Source: Bacteroidota bacterium (lineage in GTDB: Bacteria > Bacteroidota > Bacteroidia > Chitinophagales > Chitinophagaceae). Taken from it: a stretch of 64,000 nucleotides of DNA. Under the pieces are notes generated by a model. It was not told the origin of the DNA. It saw nothing but the letters and a program-made list of their open reading frames with translations, and searched no databases. The first letter of the stretch is position 1, and each line of letters opens with the position of its first letter. Positions 27,074 through 36,256 of this stretch are shown here, one piece after another. The position numbers and the translations under genes were made by a program. The stretch covers positions 39,327 through 103,326 of the forward strand of contig JAFDYF010000062.1 of assembly GCA_018267575.1 (NCBI GenBank), written 5' to 3'.

Positions 27074-28333
27074 ATGAACACAGAAAAAGTAGATGTGCTT
27101 GTTATTGGCGCCGGACCAGCAGGTACTGTAGCCGCATCCCTTGTCAATAAAGCGGGTTATAAAGTAAAGATTGTAGAAAAATTAAAGTTCCCACGTTTTG
27201 TGATTGGCGAAAGCTTATTGCCACGCTGTATGGAAGCCTTGGAAGAAGCTGGTTTTTTGGATGCGGTGAAAGAAAAAGGTTTTCAGGAAAAATCGGGTGC
27301 CAAGTTTGTAAAGAATGGCAAAGTATGTGACTATCTTTTTGCCGACCAGTTTACCAAAGGTTGGACATGGACCTGGCAAGTACCTAGGGGCGAATTTGAT
27401 AAAACACTGGCTGACACCTTAGAAAAACAAGGCGTGCCAGTTAATTATGAAACAACGGTTACGGGTATCCAGTTTAATGGCTCGGATTCTATTACCACCG
27501 TGGAAGATATAAATGGCAACCTTTCACAGATTGAAGCCAAATTCATCATCGATGGTAGTGGATATGGTCGGGTGATACCCCGCTTGTTCAATATGGACAG
27601 GCCTTCTTCTCTACCGCCCAGAAAAGCTTTTTTCACACATACTCTTGATGTGAACCGCTCCATGTCCGATGAACCCAATCGTATTACCATTGTAGTACAT
27701 AAGAAAGGGGTTTGGATCTGGATCATCCCTTTTTCAAGTGGTGTCACCTCTTTGGGTTTTGTGGGCGAGCCATCATTTTATGATGGATTGGAAGGAACCC
27801 TCGAAGAACAATTACGTACACTGATTGCGTCAGAACCTTACCTGAAAGAACGCTTCAAAGGGGTTGAGTTTCTTTTTGAACCCAGAACAATACAATCCTA
27901 TTCCATTAGCACCGATAAATTTTATGGTGAAGGTTTTATACTCACAGGCAATGTGACCGAATTTCTTGATCCTGTATTTTCGTCTGGTGTAACCTTGGCC
28001 TCTGTATCCAGTCAGTTGGCTGGCCATTTGGTGACCCGTAAATTGAAAGGTGAAAATATAGATTGGGAAAAAGAATATACCGAACCAATGATGCAGGGCG
28101 TAAACACTTTCCGCAGTTATGTGGAGGGATGGTACGATGGCACTTTGGATACCATCTTTTTTGCCGACAATCAGGACCCGCATATCAAGAGCCAGATTTG
28201 CTCCGTATTGGCGGGCTATGTGTGGGATCAGGAAAATCCTTATGTGAGCAATCACCAAACCGCATTGAACAAGCTATCCTCTATCATCAAATATCGGGAT
28301 AGCATAAAGAAAACCGATACAACCAGTGTATAA
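27074..28333 (+). CDS. Flavin-dependent halogenase-like FAD oxidoreductase
   Basis: A 419-residue PHBH-fold flavoprotein. The FAD motif is VLVIGAGPAGTVAASL, the halogenase-like FPRFVIGESLLP segment is at residues 39-50, and WIWIIP at 214-219 fits the WxWxIP motif of FADH2-dependent halogenases. It is also related to tryptophan-halogenase-like hydroxylases and geranylgeranyl reductases. Chlorinated flexirubins are known, so ring halogenation is attractive; a hydroxylase or reductase remains possible. The next small gene overlaps its end by 8 bases. Confidence 0.87.
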   Translation: MNTEKVDVLVIGAGPAGTVAASLVNKAGYKVKIVEKLKFPRFVIGESLLPRCMEALEEAGFLDAVKEKGFQEKSGAKFVKNGKVCDYLFADQFTKGWTWTWQVPRGEFDKTLADTLEKQGVPVNYETTVTGIQFNGSDSITTVEDINGNLSQIEAKFIIDGSGYGRVIPRLFNMDRPSSLPPRKAFFTHTLDVNRSMSDEPNRITIVVHKKGVWIWIIPFSSGVTSLGFVGEPSFYDGLEGTLEEQLRTLIASEPYLKERFKGVEFLFEPRTIQSYSISTDKFYGEGFILTGNVTEFLDPVFSSGVTLASVSSQLAGHLVTRKLKGENIDWEKEYTEPMMQGVNTFRSYVEGWYDGTLDTIFFADNQDPHIKSQICSVLAGYVWDQENPYVSNHQTALNKLSSIIKYRDSIKKTDTTSV

Positions 28334-28961
28334 GCCAGTAGCATTGTCAGAAACCAATTATATTCTTTCTAGTTGCAAAATCGTTGAAGGGACCATTTTA
28401 AAAAATGAATCGCTGTATTTTGAAGCTCGGGGCTTGCCTGTTGCTGATTTTTTGATTGAGGCTTACAATCGCTGGGGTGCACAATATCCCAAATTTTATA
28501 AAATGGATCAGCTCAGCAAGTTGGGCTGGTTAGCGGCCGATATATTGCTGAAGGATACTTTGAACCCAAGGGATTATAAGCCAGAGGATCTTGGTCTGGT
28601 ACTTTCCAATGCAAATTCTAGCCTAGATACCGACCTGAAATATTTTCAGACCACAAAAGACTTTGCAAGCCCCTCCCTGTTTGTGTATACGCTCCCAAAT
28701 ATCGTGGCGGGAGAGATTTGTATCCGTCATCATTTTAAAGGGGAAAATGCTTTTTTCGTCAGTGCAGAATTTGATGTGGATTTTATACAACAATATGTAA
28801 ACAATCTGATCAATAATAATATCTTGCAGTTCTGTATTTGTGGATGGGTCGACCTGCTGGGTGAAGATTATAAAGCCGTATTTTTTTTAGTAGGCAAAGA
28901 AAAACAGCCAGAAAGCATCCCTTTCACAATAAACGAAATCAATAAAATTTATCAGTCATAA
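28326..28961 (+). CDS. Short ketosynthase-like protein without catalytic cysteine
   Basis: A 211-residue protein beginning with GTG and overlapping the halogenase-like gene by 8 bases. Segments DLGLVLSNANSSLDTDLKYF and LPNIVAGEICIRHHFKGEN resemble the N-terminal half of a beta-ketoacyl synthase. At the nucleophile elbow it has FFVSAEFD, with no cysteine, and the C-terminal catalytic histidines are missing. It ends one base before an ACP gene that is followed by a full ketosynthase, so it is likely a structural or regulatory partner. Confidence 0.75.
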   Translation: MYKPVALSETNYILSSCKIVEGTILKNESLYFEARGLPVADFLIEAYNRWGAQYPKFYKMDQLSKLGWLAADILLKDTLNPRDYKPEDLGLVLSNANSSLDTDLKYFQTTKDFASPSLFVYTLPNIVAGEICIRHHFKGENAFFVSAEFDVDFIQQYVNNLINNNILQFCICGWVDLLGEDYKAVFFLVGKEKQPESIPFTINEINKIYQS

Positions 28962-28962
28962 A

Positions 28963-29226
28963 ATGGACACATTAATAGCCGACTTAAAGAAGCAAATTGT
29001 GGAACAGTTGAACCTGCAGGATATCAAACCTGAGGACATTGGGGATGAACAACCACTTTTTGTAGAGGGATTGGGGCTTGATTCTATAGATGCGCTAGAG
29101 TTGATCGTGCTGCTACAGCAGCATTATAAAATCAAATTGGCTAATGCGGAAGATGGTCCCAAAGTATTTTATTCTGTAAAAACAATGGCTGACTATATTC
29201 GGGCCCACCAGCCAAAGAATGATTAA
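28963..29226 (+). CDS. Acyl carrier protein
   Basis: An 87-residue ACP with Ser41 in GLGLDSIDALEL as the phosphopantetheine site. It closely resembles the ACP at 4416-4679 over its whole length (DIKPEDI, PLF.EGLGLDSID, LIVLL, DYI.AH), marking a duplication. The stop lies inside the first codons of the following ketosynthase, so translation is coupled. Confidence 0.93.
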   Translation: MDTLIADLKKQIVEQLNLQDIKPEDIGDEQPLFVEGLGLDSIDALELIVLLQQHYKIKLANAEDGPKVFYSVKTMADYIRAHQPKND

Positions 29227-30427
29227 AATGAACGCACCTGTTTTTGTTGCTGGTATCGGTGTCATTTCTGCCATTGGCAAAAATGTGAATGAGAACCTTG
29301 TTTCGCTCGAAACGGGGCAGGTAGGCATGGGCGAAATCAAATATTTGGATACCATTCACCGAAAAAAATTGCCAGCAGCGGAAGTAAAATTTTCGAATTC
29401 CGAATTAGCTGAGATGGCAGGGCTGGACAGTCATATTAGTCGCACGGCCTTATTAAGCACGATTGCTGCCAAAGAAGCCATGGCAGATGCCGCCATCGAA
29501 AATGTACAAAGTCTTCGCACTGGTTTTATTTCTGCAAACACCGTGGGGGGCATGGATAAAACAGAAGATTTTTTTTCCGCCTTTCTTCCCGACCATCAAA
29601 AAGGGCATCTGAGGAATGTGGTACACCATGAATGTGGCAGCATCACAGAAATCACGGCCGATGTTTTGGGTATCAAAAATCATATCAATACTATCAGCAC
29701 TGCCTGCTCCTCTTCAGCCAATGCCATCCTATTAGCTGCCAGACTGATCAAGCATAACAGATTGGATATGGTGGTAGCCGGTGGCGTGGATGCACTCACC
29801 AGGTTTACTATAAATGGTTTTAACACCCTCATGATACTGGACGAACAGTTCTGTAAACCATTTGACGAGAACCGAAAAGGATTGAATCTTGGCGAAGGTG
29901 CTGGGTATGTAGTATTGATCTCTGAAAAACTGGCAAACTCGCTTGGTAAAAAGCCTTATTGCCAATTGAGTGGATATGCCAATGCCAATGATGCCTACCA
30001 TCAGACCGCTTCCTCGCCCGATGGCACCGGTTCCTATCTCGCAATGAAAAATGCATTGGAATTGGGAGGCTTGGATCCATCCCGGATTGATTATATCAAC
30101 CTGCATGGAACGGGCACGCAAAACAATGACATTGCCGAAGGGACAGCCATCAAGCGTCTCTTTGACCCTATCTATCCGAAAATGAGTTCTACCAAATCCT
30201 TTACTGGACACACATTAGGCGCGAGTGGTGGTATCGAGGCGGTCTATTCCTGTTTGTCAATCAAGCATGGATTGATATACCCCAATCTCAGATTCGAAAC
30301 CCCCATGAAAGAACTTCCTTTTACTCCAGTAACTCAATTATTGAAAGCACAACAGGTAAAACATGTGCTCTCCAATTCATTTGGTTTTGGAGGAAACTGT
30401 ACTTCTTTGGTATTTTCAGCGTGTTGA
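29219..30427 (+). CDS. Beta-ketoacyl-ACP synthase (KAS I/II type)
   Basis: A 402-residue condensing enzyme with Cys163 in STACSSSANAI, His296 in NLHGTGTQNND and His331 in FTGHTLGASGG. It shares FTINGFN and CxPFDENRKGLNLGE with the ketosynthase at 4682-5878 and, like it, follows its own ACP. The start is ATG 29219 (overlapping the ACP by 8 bases) or ATG 29228. It is the last gene of the pigment cluster in this window, followed by a strong hairpin. Confidence 0.93.
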   Translation: MIKMNAPVFVAGIGVISAIGKNVNENLVSLETGQVGMGEIKYLDTIHRKKLPAAEVKFSNSELAEMAGLDSHISRTALLSTIAAKEAMADAAIENVQSLRTGFISANTVGGMDKTEDFFSAFLPDHQKGHLRNVVHHECGSITEITADVLGIKNHINTISTACSSSANAILLAARLIKHNRLDMVVAGGVDALTRFTINGFNTLMILDEQFCKPFDENRKGLNLGEGAGYVVLISEKLANSLGKKPYCQLSGYANANDAYHQTASSPDGTGSYLAMKNALELGGLDPSRIDYINLHGTGTQNNDIAEGTAIKRLFDPIYPKMSSTKSFTGHTLGASGGIEAVYSCLSIKHGLIYPNLRFETPMKELPFTPVTQLLKAQQVKHVLSNSFGFGGNCTSLVFSAC

Positions 30428-30560
30428 GAAAGGTTTGATATCAGCATCTCCCAAAACCTGATTTAGTGCTTGAAAGAATAAAAAATTTTGTGACGAGCAA
30501 TGTCGCCCTGATGGAACATCGTTGCGGCGCTCCGTTCAACGGTGGTACTCACTTGAGCGA

Positions 30561-30600
30561 TCCATCACTAGCCCGACCTTCAGACCAGGCTAGTGATGGA
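30561..30600. terminator. Bidirectional hairpin terminator at the end of the pigment cluster
   Basis: A perfect 13-base inverted repeat (arms TCCATCACTAGCC and GGCTAGTGATGGA, 14-base loop) lies between the convergent ketosynthase and DUF4091 genes. No long T-tract follows, but position and stability suit termination from both sides. Confidence 0.7.
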
Positions 30601-30605
30601 CAATA

Positions 30606-32312
30606 TTAATTGGAGAGCTGCCGCAGAATAAACCGGCGCTTTTCCCGAAACGCTTTTATATCCACATCGTATTTTGCAAAATCGTACACTACCTGCCTAC
30701 AGGTTTCTTTAGCAATAGCAGGTTTCTTTTCCGCAAGCATCTTCAACAACTCATAATCCACAATCCCATCCCGCATGGCTTCCAAACGGATGGAACTTAA
30801 AATTTTCCCATGACCTGGATAAGTGATGAAAGCATCCCCACCCGGCATGATATTGCCAGCCTCGGGGATGATCCCTGAGGTCTCGGCAAAACAATCTGCA
30901 CTCCAGAAATCCCAACCCCAATGCAAATAGCCCGTTGCGCCAAAACGGAAATTGATCCAATGCAAAATGCGCGTCTTGATCAAAGGCAATTCAATAAAGC
31001 GGTTGGCATATTCGCCTTGTGGCGCCAAACAGGTATAAAACCAAATTTGGTCGCCAGCCTTTTGTCTATCCAAATAAAATTGATAATTGCTATCATAAAA
31101 ATCCAGTTGCGGCACCCACACATCCACTGTATTGTTCAAACCATGTGAATGAACCGCGTCAATCGTTTTGATTTCGGGTGCAATCGATTTGATAAAACCC
31201 GCAATCTCTGCATAGCTTTTTTCGTTCCCTGGCTCTGGCTCATCACAAATATGTTGCAGATAGATTTTTTCCCATCCTTTCTCCTTCAAATGCGAGAGCA
31301 ATGCCGGTATAAACTGCTTATAAAAATCCTGTGCAGTCGGGTCAGAAATCGGCAAAGTTTTAAACCGGAGGCTATCATTTACCCAATAGGGGGTATGAAC
31401 CCCAAACTGCGCATACCAATTGCCCATTCGACCACCAATATGCCCTCCCTCGATCCTTTCCAAAGTGCCCGCATCAATAAAGGTTTGTACAAACCGATCC
31501 AATTTGGAAAAATCAAACTGAAAAGTATTTTCTTTCTTGGTGAATTTGGTGAGCGAAAAAATGGGCGTCATAATCACATTTTGATCATACTCCTTCATTT
31601 TCTTTGCGGCCACCATTAGCCATTTCCAATAATTGCCTTCAAACTCAACTGAATCCTTTCCGCCACTCAACTGCTTTAATTGATTTTTTCCAAGCCCAAA
31701 CCAATTGGTCACCAAAAGACTGTTTTTATTGATGGTAACATTGTACACCCGAACCGTAAAACGTTTACTGGTGGAAAAACTTTGCCCCCCCATCTTTCCT
31801 TTGATGGTCAACAGACCCAAATAATCCCCGGCAGGCGTATTCTTGGGAATATTCACGGTGACCCATATCGGCTGTGTGGTAAAACTTCGGATATCCATGG
31901 AATTAGTATCCAAAATAGGATCGGGGAAAAAGCCAGAAACTGGTTCGTACCTGAATTTGGGCGGATTGGGCAGCGGGCGGCCAACCCTGGTATAACCTAC
32001 AAAACCCACAAAACTGTTTTTATTAAGAAGATCTAAATTCCGGGAAACCTGCATTACCGAAGCGGTAACATGGCTCATGGATTTATTGCAGCGTAATGCA
32101 AACTGAAAACTGGCATGTTCCCCTCTTGCCACATCCGCCACGGCATCCGTTTCCTCAAAGAAAGCCGTTTCCTTAAACACTTTTTGTAGCGGATCCACAT
32201 ATACAAAATTCAGGTTATCATTCAGCTCTTTCTCACTTATCTGCTGTTTTTGTGCTTTTAAATCAAAGCCAGACAGCAATATTGCAAAAAATAACACGCT
32301 CGTATTTTTCAT
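30606..32312 (-). CDS. DUF4091 domain-containing secreted protein (putative glycoside hydrolase)
   Basis: A 568-residue protein with a signal peptide (MKNTSVLFFAILLSGFDLKA) and a large beta/alpha-barrel-like body. The C-terminal SSIRLEAMRDGIVDYELLKML is the hallmark of DUF4091, a family related to glycosidases and often found in carbohydrate-use loci. GATGYLHWGWDFW is an aromatic stretch near the putative active site. It lies upstream of no obvious susC/susD pair here. It is the first gene after the pigment cluster, convergent with it. Confidence 0.85.
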   Translation of the reverse strand: MKNTSVLFFAILLSGFDLKAQKQQISEKELNDNLNFVYVDPLQKVFKETAFFEETDAVADVARGEHASFQFALRCNKSMSHVTASVMQVSRNLDLLNKNSFVGFVGYTRVGRPLPNPPKFRYEPVSGFFPDPILDTNSMDIRSFTTQPIWVTVNIPKNTPAGDYLGLLTIKGKMGGQSFSTSKRFTVRVYNVTINKNSLLVTNWFGLGKNQLKQLSGGKDSVEFEGNYWKWLMVAAKKMKEYDQNVIMTPIFSLTKFTKKENTFQFDFSKLDRFVQTFIDAGTLERIEGGHIGGRMGNWYAQFGVHTPYWVNDSLRFKTLPISDPTAQDFYKQFIPALLSHLKEKGWEKIYLQHICDEPEPGNEKSYAEIAGFIKSIAPEIKTIDAVHSHGLNNTVDVWVPQLDFYDSNYQFYLDRQKAGDQIWFYTCLAPQGEYANRFIELPLIKTRILHWINFRFGATGYLHWGWDFWSADCFAETSGIIPEAGNIMPGGDAFITYPGHGKILSSIRLEAMRDGIVDYELLKMLAEKKPAIAKETCRQVVYDFAKYDVDIKAFREKRRFILRQLSN

Positions 32313-32354
32313 AAATTCAATCTATTTTTCCGTTAGAAAATCTGATGTTTTTGT

Positions 32355-33080
32355 TTAACCATTATTTAGTAGTTGAACTATTTCCCATACCTCTTTTTCA
32401 TCGACCATCGTCATGGCACCTTCTTCTTTCATGCTTTCATTTATAAATTGCATGGGGCTTTTAATAGTAGTCCGGGCTGAAGTGTGAAATTCCATCGCAC
32501 CTGTTTTTTCTTTTAATTCCACCACATTGTTTGCTCTCACACCCGAACCGGGCATGATGACAATCCGGTCCTCCGCTTGACGAATAAGTTCATTCAACAA
32601 ATCCGCTCCTTCGATGGCGGTCGGTTTCTGCCCAGAACTGAGAATACGCTCACAACCAATACTGATGATATCTTCCAATGCCTCAAATGAATGGGCCGCA
32701 TGATCAAAAGCCCTATGAAAAGTAACCCCCAAAGGATAAGCCAGTTGCACCAATTGGGCGCATCTTTTTTTGTCGATGCAACCATCAGACTGGAGCATAC
32801 CAATCACCACACCGTCACAGCCAAGATTTTTACAATTAGCTACATCGGTTTGCATGATCTCAAACTCTTCATCGTTGAACAAAAAATCACCTGCTCTTGG
32901 ACGAATGATTGGATAGAGTTGTATATGCAGCAACTCCCTTGCTCTTTTAATCAGCCCATAACTCGGGGTAGTGCCACCTCCTTCCGGATCGGCGCACAAC
33001 TCCACCCGCTGTGCACCTGCTTCTTGAGCAATCAGTGCAGATTGAATATTGAAGGAGCAAATTTCGAGTTGATTGTCCAT
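32355..33080 (-). CDS. cutC: CutC family protein (copper homeostasis-named TIM barrel)
   Basis: A 241-residue TIM-barrel protein. ELCSFNIQSALIAQEAGAQRVELCADPEGGG, IIRPRAGDFLF, GVVIGML and FHRAFDH are characteristic CutC segments. The name comes from E. coli copper tolerance, but the biochemical function of the family is unsettled and a direct copper role is doubtful. It lies 42 bases upstream of the DUF4091 gene on the same strand and could be co-transcribed with it. Confidence 0.92.
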   Translation of the reverse strand: MDNQLEICSFNIQSALIAQEAGAQRVELCADPEGGGTTPSYGLIKRARELLHIQLYPIIRPRAGDFLFNDEEFEIMQTDVANCKNLGCDGVVIGMLQSDGCIDKKRCAQLVQLAYPLGVTFHRAFDHAAHSFEALEDIISIGCERILSSGQKPTAIEGADLLNELIRQAEDRIVIMPGSGVRANNVVELKEKTGAMEFHTSARTTIKSPMQFINESMKEEGAMTMVDEKEVWEIVQLLNNG

Positions 33081-33166
33081 AGTGGATTTTAATTGACCTA
33101 GTATTGCTTTTAAATAACGGGAAAGGCTACTCTATTTTAATCCAATTCAGTAAAATATTAAGCTTA

Positions 33167-34192
33167 TTAAAACCAACTTTTGGCTGAGTATAATTTTTCC
33201 TCCTTATTATTTTTCACTGCATAGGTAAATCCCTTTTGCAAGCAGAATGCGCCTATCTCGCCTTTTTTATTCAGTGCCAAAAAACCCACTTGTATGGATC
33301 TGGCACTTTCTCCTTTGGCTTTGTAAATCCGTTCCACTGCTTTTTTGCAAGCTTGTTCTGGGCTAAACCCTTGACGCAGGAACTCCACAACCGTATGTGT
33401 GCCGCAAATACGGATCACATCTTCGCCTTGTCCGGTTGAGGTAGCCGCCCCCACTTCATTATCCACATATAATCCTGCACCAATAATAGGCGAATCCCCT
33501 ACCCTTCCCCGCATCTTAAATCCCATGCCACTGGTGGTGCAAGATCCACTGAGGTTGCCACTTGCATCCATCGCCACCATGCCAATGGTATCATGGTTCC
33601 ATTCACCATTTGGTAATTTATGAGGGGCAAAAGCCTGTGCCTTGGTATTCTCCACGTTGATGACTGGTTTGTATTCTGATTTCTTCAACCAATCCTGATA
33701 CGCTTTTTCTGCAGATTCAGAGAGTTTTTGCTCTTCCAATGGAAAACCTTCAGCTACCGCAAATTGTTGGGCACCAATCCCCACCAACAATACATGCGGT
33801 GTTTTTTCCATTACCCGACGAGCAACAGAAATGGGATGTTTGATCCTTTCCAAAAAAGCTACACCACCACAATTGAAACGATCATCCATGATGCAGGCAT
33901 CCAATGTCACATATCCATCCCGATCGGGATTTGCACCCAAACCTACACAGCAGTTCAAGGAAGATTCTGTTACCATAACTCCTTTTTCCACCGCATCCAA
34001 AGCCCGACCGCCTTTATTCAAAACCTCCCAAGCGGCTTTGTTTGCCTCCAAACCTGCATCCCAAGTGGAAATCACAACAGGGTTGTTTAAAACATTCGGG
34101 TAAACATATTCTGTGCCCATGTCCTTTTTAGCAAAGGCAAGACCCATGGAACTTAAAAATGAAGACTGCAAGAATTTTCTTCTGTTAAACAT
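33167..34192 (-). CDS. N4-(beta-N-acetylglucosaminyl)-L-asparaginase / isoaspartyl peptidase family
   Basis: A 341-residue Ntn hydrolase with a Tat-type leader (NRRKFLQSS, then a hydrophobic stretch). Autocleavage would occur before Thr202 in HDTIGMVAMDA, making a two-chain enzyme. STWDAGLEANKAAW and RGRVGDSPIIGAG match glycosylasparaginases, which release Asn from GlcNAc-Asn. The Tat signal puts it in the periplasm. The minus-strand order of asparaginase, CutC and DUF4091 fits a glycan-degradation group. Confidence 0.9.
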   Translation of the reverse strand: MFNRRKFLQSSFLSSMGLAFAKKDMGTEYVYPNVLNNPVVISTWDAGLEANKAAWEVLNKGGRALDAVEKGVMVTESSLNCCVGLGANPDRDGYVTLDACIMDDRFNCGGVAFLERIKHPISVARRVMEKTPHVLLVGIGAQQFAVAEGFPLEEQKLSESAEKAYQDWLKKSEYKPVINVENTKAQAFAPHKLPNGEWNHDTIGMVAMDASGNLSGSCTTSGMGFKMRGRVGDSPIIGAGLYVDNEVGAATSTGQGEDVIRICGTHTVVEFLRQGFSPEQACKKAVERIYKAKGESARSIQVGFLALNKKGEIGAFCLQKGFTYAVKNNKEEKLYSAKSWF

Positions 34193-34294
34193 ATGAAAGG
34201 ATTAAATTGAGAATCGAATTTAGACAATTTGAAAACCAGAACTGCAAGTTGATTATTAAAAAGATTATTTATTAAATCAGTATTATCAACCATT

Positions 34295-36169
34295 ATGAGA
34301 AATTTATTCATCTTCTTCATTTCATTTTGTGGTATTACCGCCACTGCACAAGACAGTACATGGATCAGAAACCATTATTATAAAATTGAACGATACATTC
34401 TGACACGAGACAGTGTAGAACTATTCACCTCCATTTATATTCCCAAGGACACGAATGAAAACCATCCCATCTTGATGACAAGGACTCCATATTCCTGCGC
34501 TCCTTATGGTGAGGATAATTGGAAAGACTGGTGGAATTCTTATAAAAGAGAATATTTCAAAGAAGGCTATATCATGGTTACACAAGATGTGCGTGGCCGA
34601 TGGATGAGCTATGGACAGTTCAAGGATGTGCGGCCTTTCAACCCGAATAAAAAAGGTAATGAGACTGATGAAGCCAGTGATACTTATGATGCCATTGATT
34701 GGCTTATAAAAAACATCCCTCACAATAATGGCAAAGTGGGTGTGTTTGGCATTTCTTACCCCGGTTTTTATTCTACCATGGCCGCCGCGAGCAACCACCC
34801 TGCATTGAAAGCCGTAAGCCCACAAGCACCAGTTACCAATTGGTTTATTGGCGACGACTTCCATCACAATGGCGCTTTTATGCAAATGGACGCGTTTGCC
34901 TTTTATTCATCCTTTGGTAAACCTCGACCAAAACCAACGACCGTTGGACCTACGGGTTTTGATTATTATACCCACGACAATTATAAATTCTATTTGGAAA
35001 CCGGAACGCTCAAACATTTGGCCGGTTATCTGGGCGATAGTATTGCCTTCTTTAAAGATCTTTACGAACATCCCAATTACGATTCTTGGTGGAAAGCACG
35101 TGATGCCCGTAATGCCACCAAAAATTTGCAACCAGCCATGTTATGGGTAGGTGGGATTTTTGATGCAGAAGATTGCTGGGGCGCATGGAATGCTTATAAA
35201 GCGGCGGAACAAAACAACCCCGGCAAGGCATTTAATAAAATAGTGGATGGGCCTTGGTATCATGGCCAATGGGCAAGCAAGGATGGTGGACATCTTGGAA
35301 ATATTTTCTTTGGTAGCAATACTGCAGAATGGTTCCAACAGAATATGGAAATCCCTTTCTTCAATTATTTTTTGAAGGGTAAAGGAGATATCTCACAGAT
35401 TGCCGAAGCCAATGTATATATCAGCGGAGCTAATGAATGGAAGAAATTTGACCAATGGCCACCAGCCGCCAAGCAAGACCAGCCTCTTTACTTACAACCA
35501 GACGGGAAATTGAGCTGGGACAAACCCAGCACCAAAAATAGTTTTAGCGAATATACCAGCGACCCTGCTAAACCAGTTCCCTATGTGGAAGCAGTGGGTT
35601 TCAATCGTACCCGCACCTACATGACGGATGACCAACGATTTGCCGCAAGGAGACCCGATGTGTTGGTATTCCGAACCGATACTTTAACGGATGCGGTTAC
35701 TGTCACTGGAAATGTGATCGCCAATATCATGACAAGCATCTCCACTACCGATGCCGATTTTGTGGTGAAAATCATAGATGTGTTCCCAGACAATCTCGCT
35801 TATAATGACATTGATATTTATGCAGAAAAAGATCCTGAAAAAAAATATCCCATGGGTGGTTATCAAATGTTGGTAAGGGCAGAAGTTTTTCGTGGCCGCT
35901 ATCGGAAAAGCTATGAAAACCCCGAGCCTTTCACTCCCGGGAAAATTGAGCAGGTAAAATTTGAACTTCCATCTATTGCCCATCAGTTCAAAAAAGGGCA
36001 CCGCATCATGGTGCAGATACAAAGCAGTTGGTTTCCTTTAGTTGATAGAAACCCACAACGCTATGTGAATATTTACACCTGCGATGAAAAAGATTTCACC
36101 AAATCGAACATCAAAATCTTTCATGATGCCGTGAACAGTTCATCGGTGATATTACCCGTATTGAAATAA
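34295..36169 (+). CDS. CocE/NonD family hydrolase (X-Pro dipeptidyl-peptidase S15 type)
   Basis: A 624-residue secreted alpha/beta hydrolase. A signal peptide ends near residue 19 (ITATAQ). Ser154 in VFGISYPGFYS is the nucleophile; GIFDAEDCWG and DGPWYHGQW supply the likely Asp and His. The C-terminal jelly-roll domain (FELPSIAHQFKKGHRIMVQIQSSWFP) is typical of the S15/CocE group. Probably cleaves acyl-linked peptides or esters in the periplasm; the substrate is unknown. Divergent from the asparaginase gene, with about 100 bases between. Confidence 0.92.
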   Translation: MRNLFIFFISFCGITATAQDSTWIRNHYYKIERYILTRDSVELFTSIYIPKDTNENHPILMTRTPYSCAPYGEDNWKDWWNSYKREYFKEGYIMVTQDVRGRWMSYGQFKDVRPFNPNKKGNETDEASDTYDAIDWLIKNIPHNNGKVGVFGISYPGFYSTMAAASNHPALKAVSPQAPVTNWFIGDDFHHNGAFMQMDAFAFYSSFGKPRPKPTTVGPTGFDYYTHDNYKFYLETGTLKHLAGYLGDSIAFFKDLYEHPNYDSWWKARDARNATKNLQPAMLWVGGIFDAEDCWGAWNAYKAAEQNNPGKAFNKIVDGPWYHGQWASKDGGHLGNIFFGSNTAEWFQQNMEIPFFNYFLKGKGDISQIAEANVYISGANEWKKFDQWPPAAKQDQPLYLQPDGKLSWDKPSTKNSFSEYTSDPAKPVPYVEAVGFNRTRTYMTDDQRFAARRPDVLVFRTDTLTDAVTVTGNVIANIMTSISTTDADFVVKIIDVFPDNLAYNDIDIYAEKDPEKKYPMGGYQMLVRAEVFRGRYRKSYENPEPFTPGKIEQVKFELPSIAHQFKKGHRIMVQIQSSWFPLVDRNPQRYVNIYTCDEKDFTKSNIKIFHDAVNSSSVILPVLK

Positions 36170-36180
36170 GGTTTTGATTT

Positions 36181-36229
36181 AAAATAAAGCTACTGAGATA
36201 GCTCCGCCTTATTTCAGTGGCTTTATTTT
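36181..36229. terminator. Bidirectional hairpin terminator
   Basis: Inverted repeat AAAATAAAGCTACTGA / TCAGTGGCTTTATTTT (one G:U-type pair) between the convergent CocE-like and YtxJ-like genes. The A-rich 5' and T-rich 3' flanks make it an intrinsic terminator in both directions. Confidence 0.8.
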
Positions 36230-36256
36230 ATTAAACAATTTGGAACGTACCAATCC

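Noticed and set aside
1..30427. Considered whether the cluster could be a carotenoid locus because of the two CrtI-like proteins.
   Set aside because: No phytoene synthase, cyclase or GGPP synthase is present, while TAL, aryl ligase, multiple ketosynthases and ACPs indicate an aryl-polyene/flexirubin pathway.
30514..30530. Near-match of GAACATCGTTGCGGCGC to the reverse complement of 39279-39295 (16 of 17 bases).
   Set aside because: In a 64-kb window several 16-of-17 matches are expected by chance, and flanking sequence does not align. It was not counted as a repeat family without a genome-wide search.
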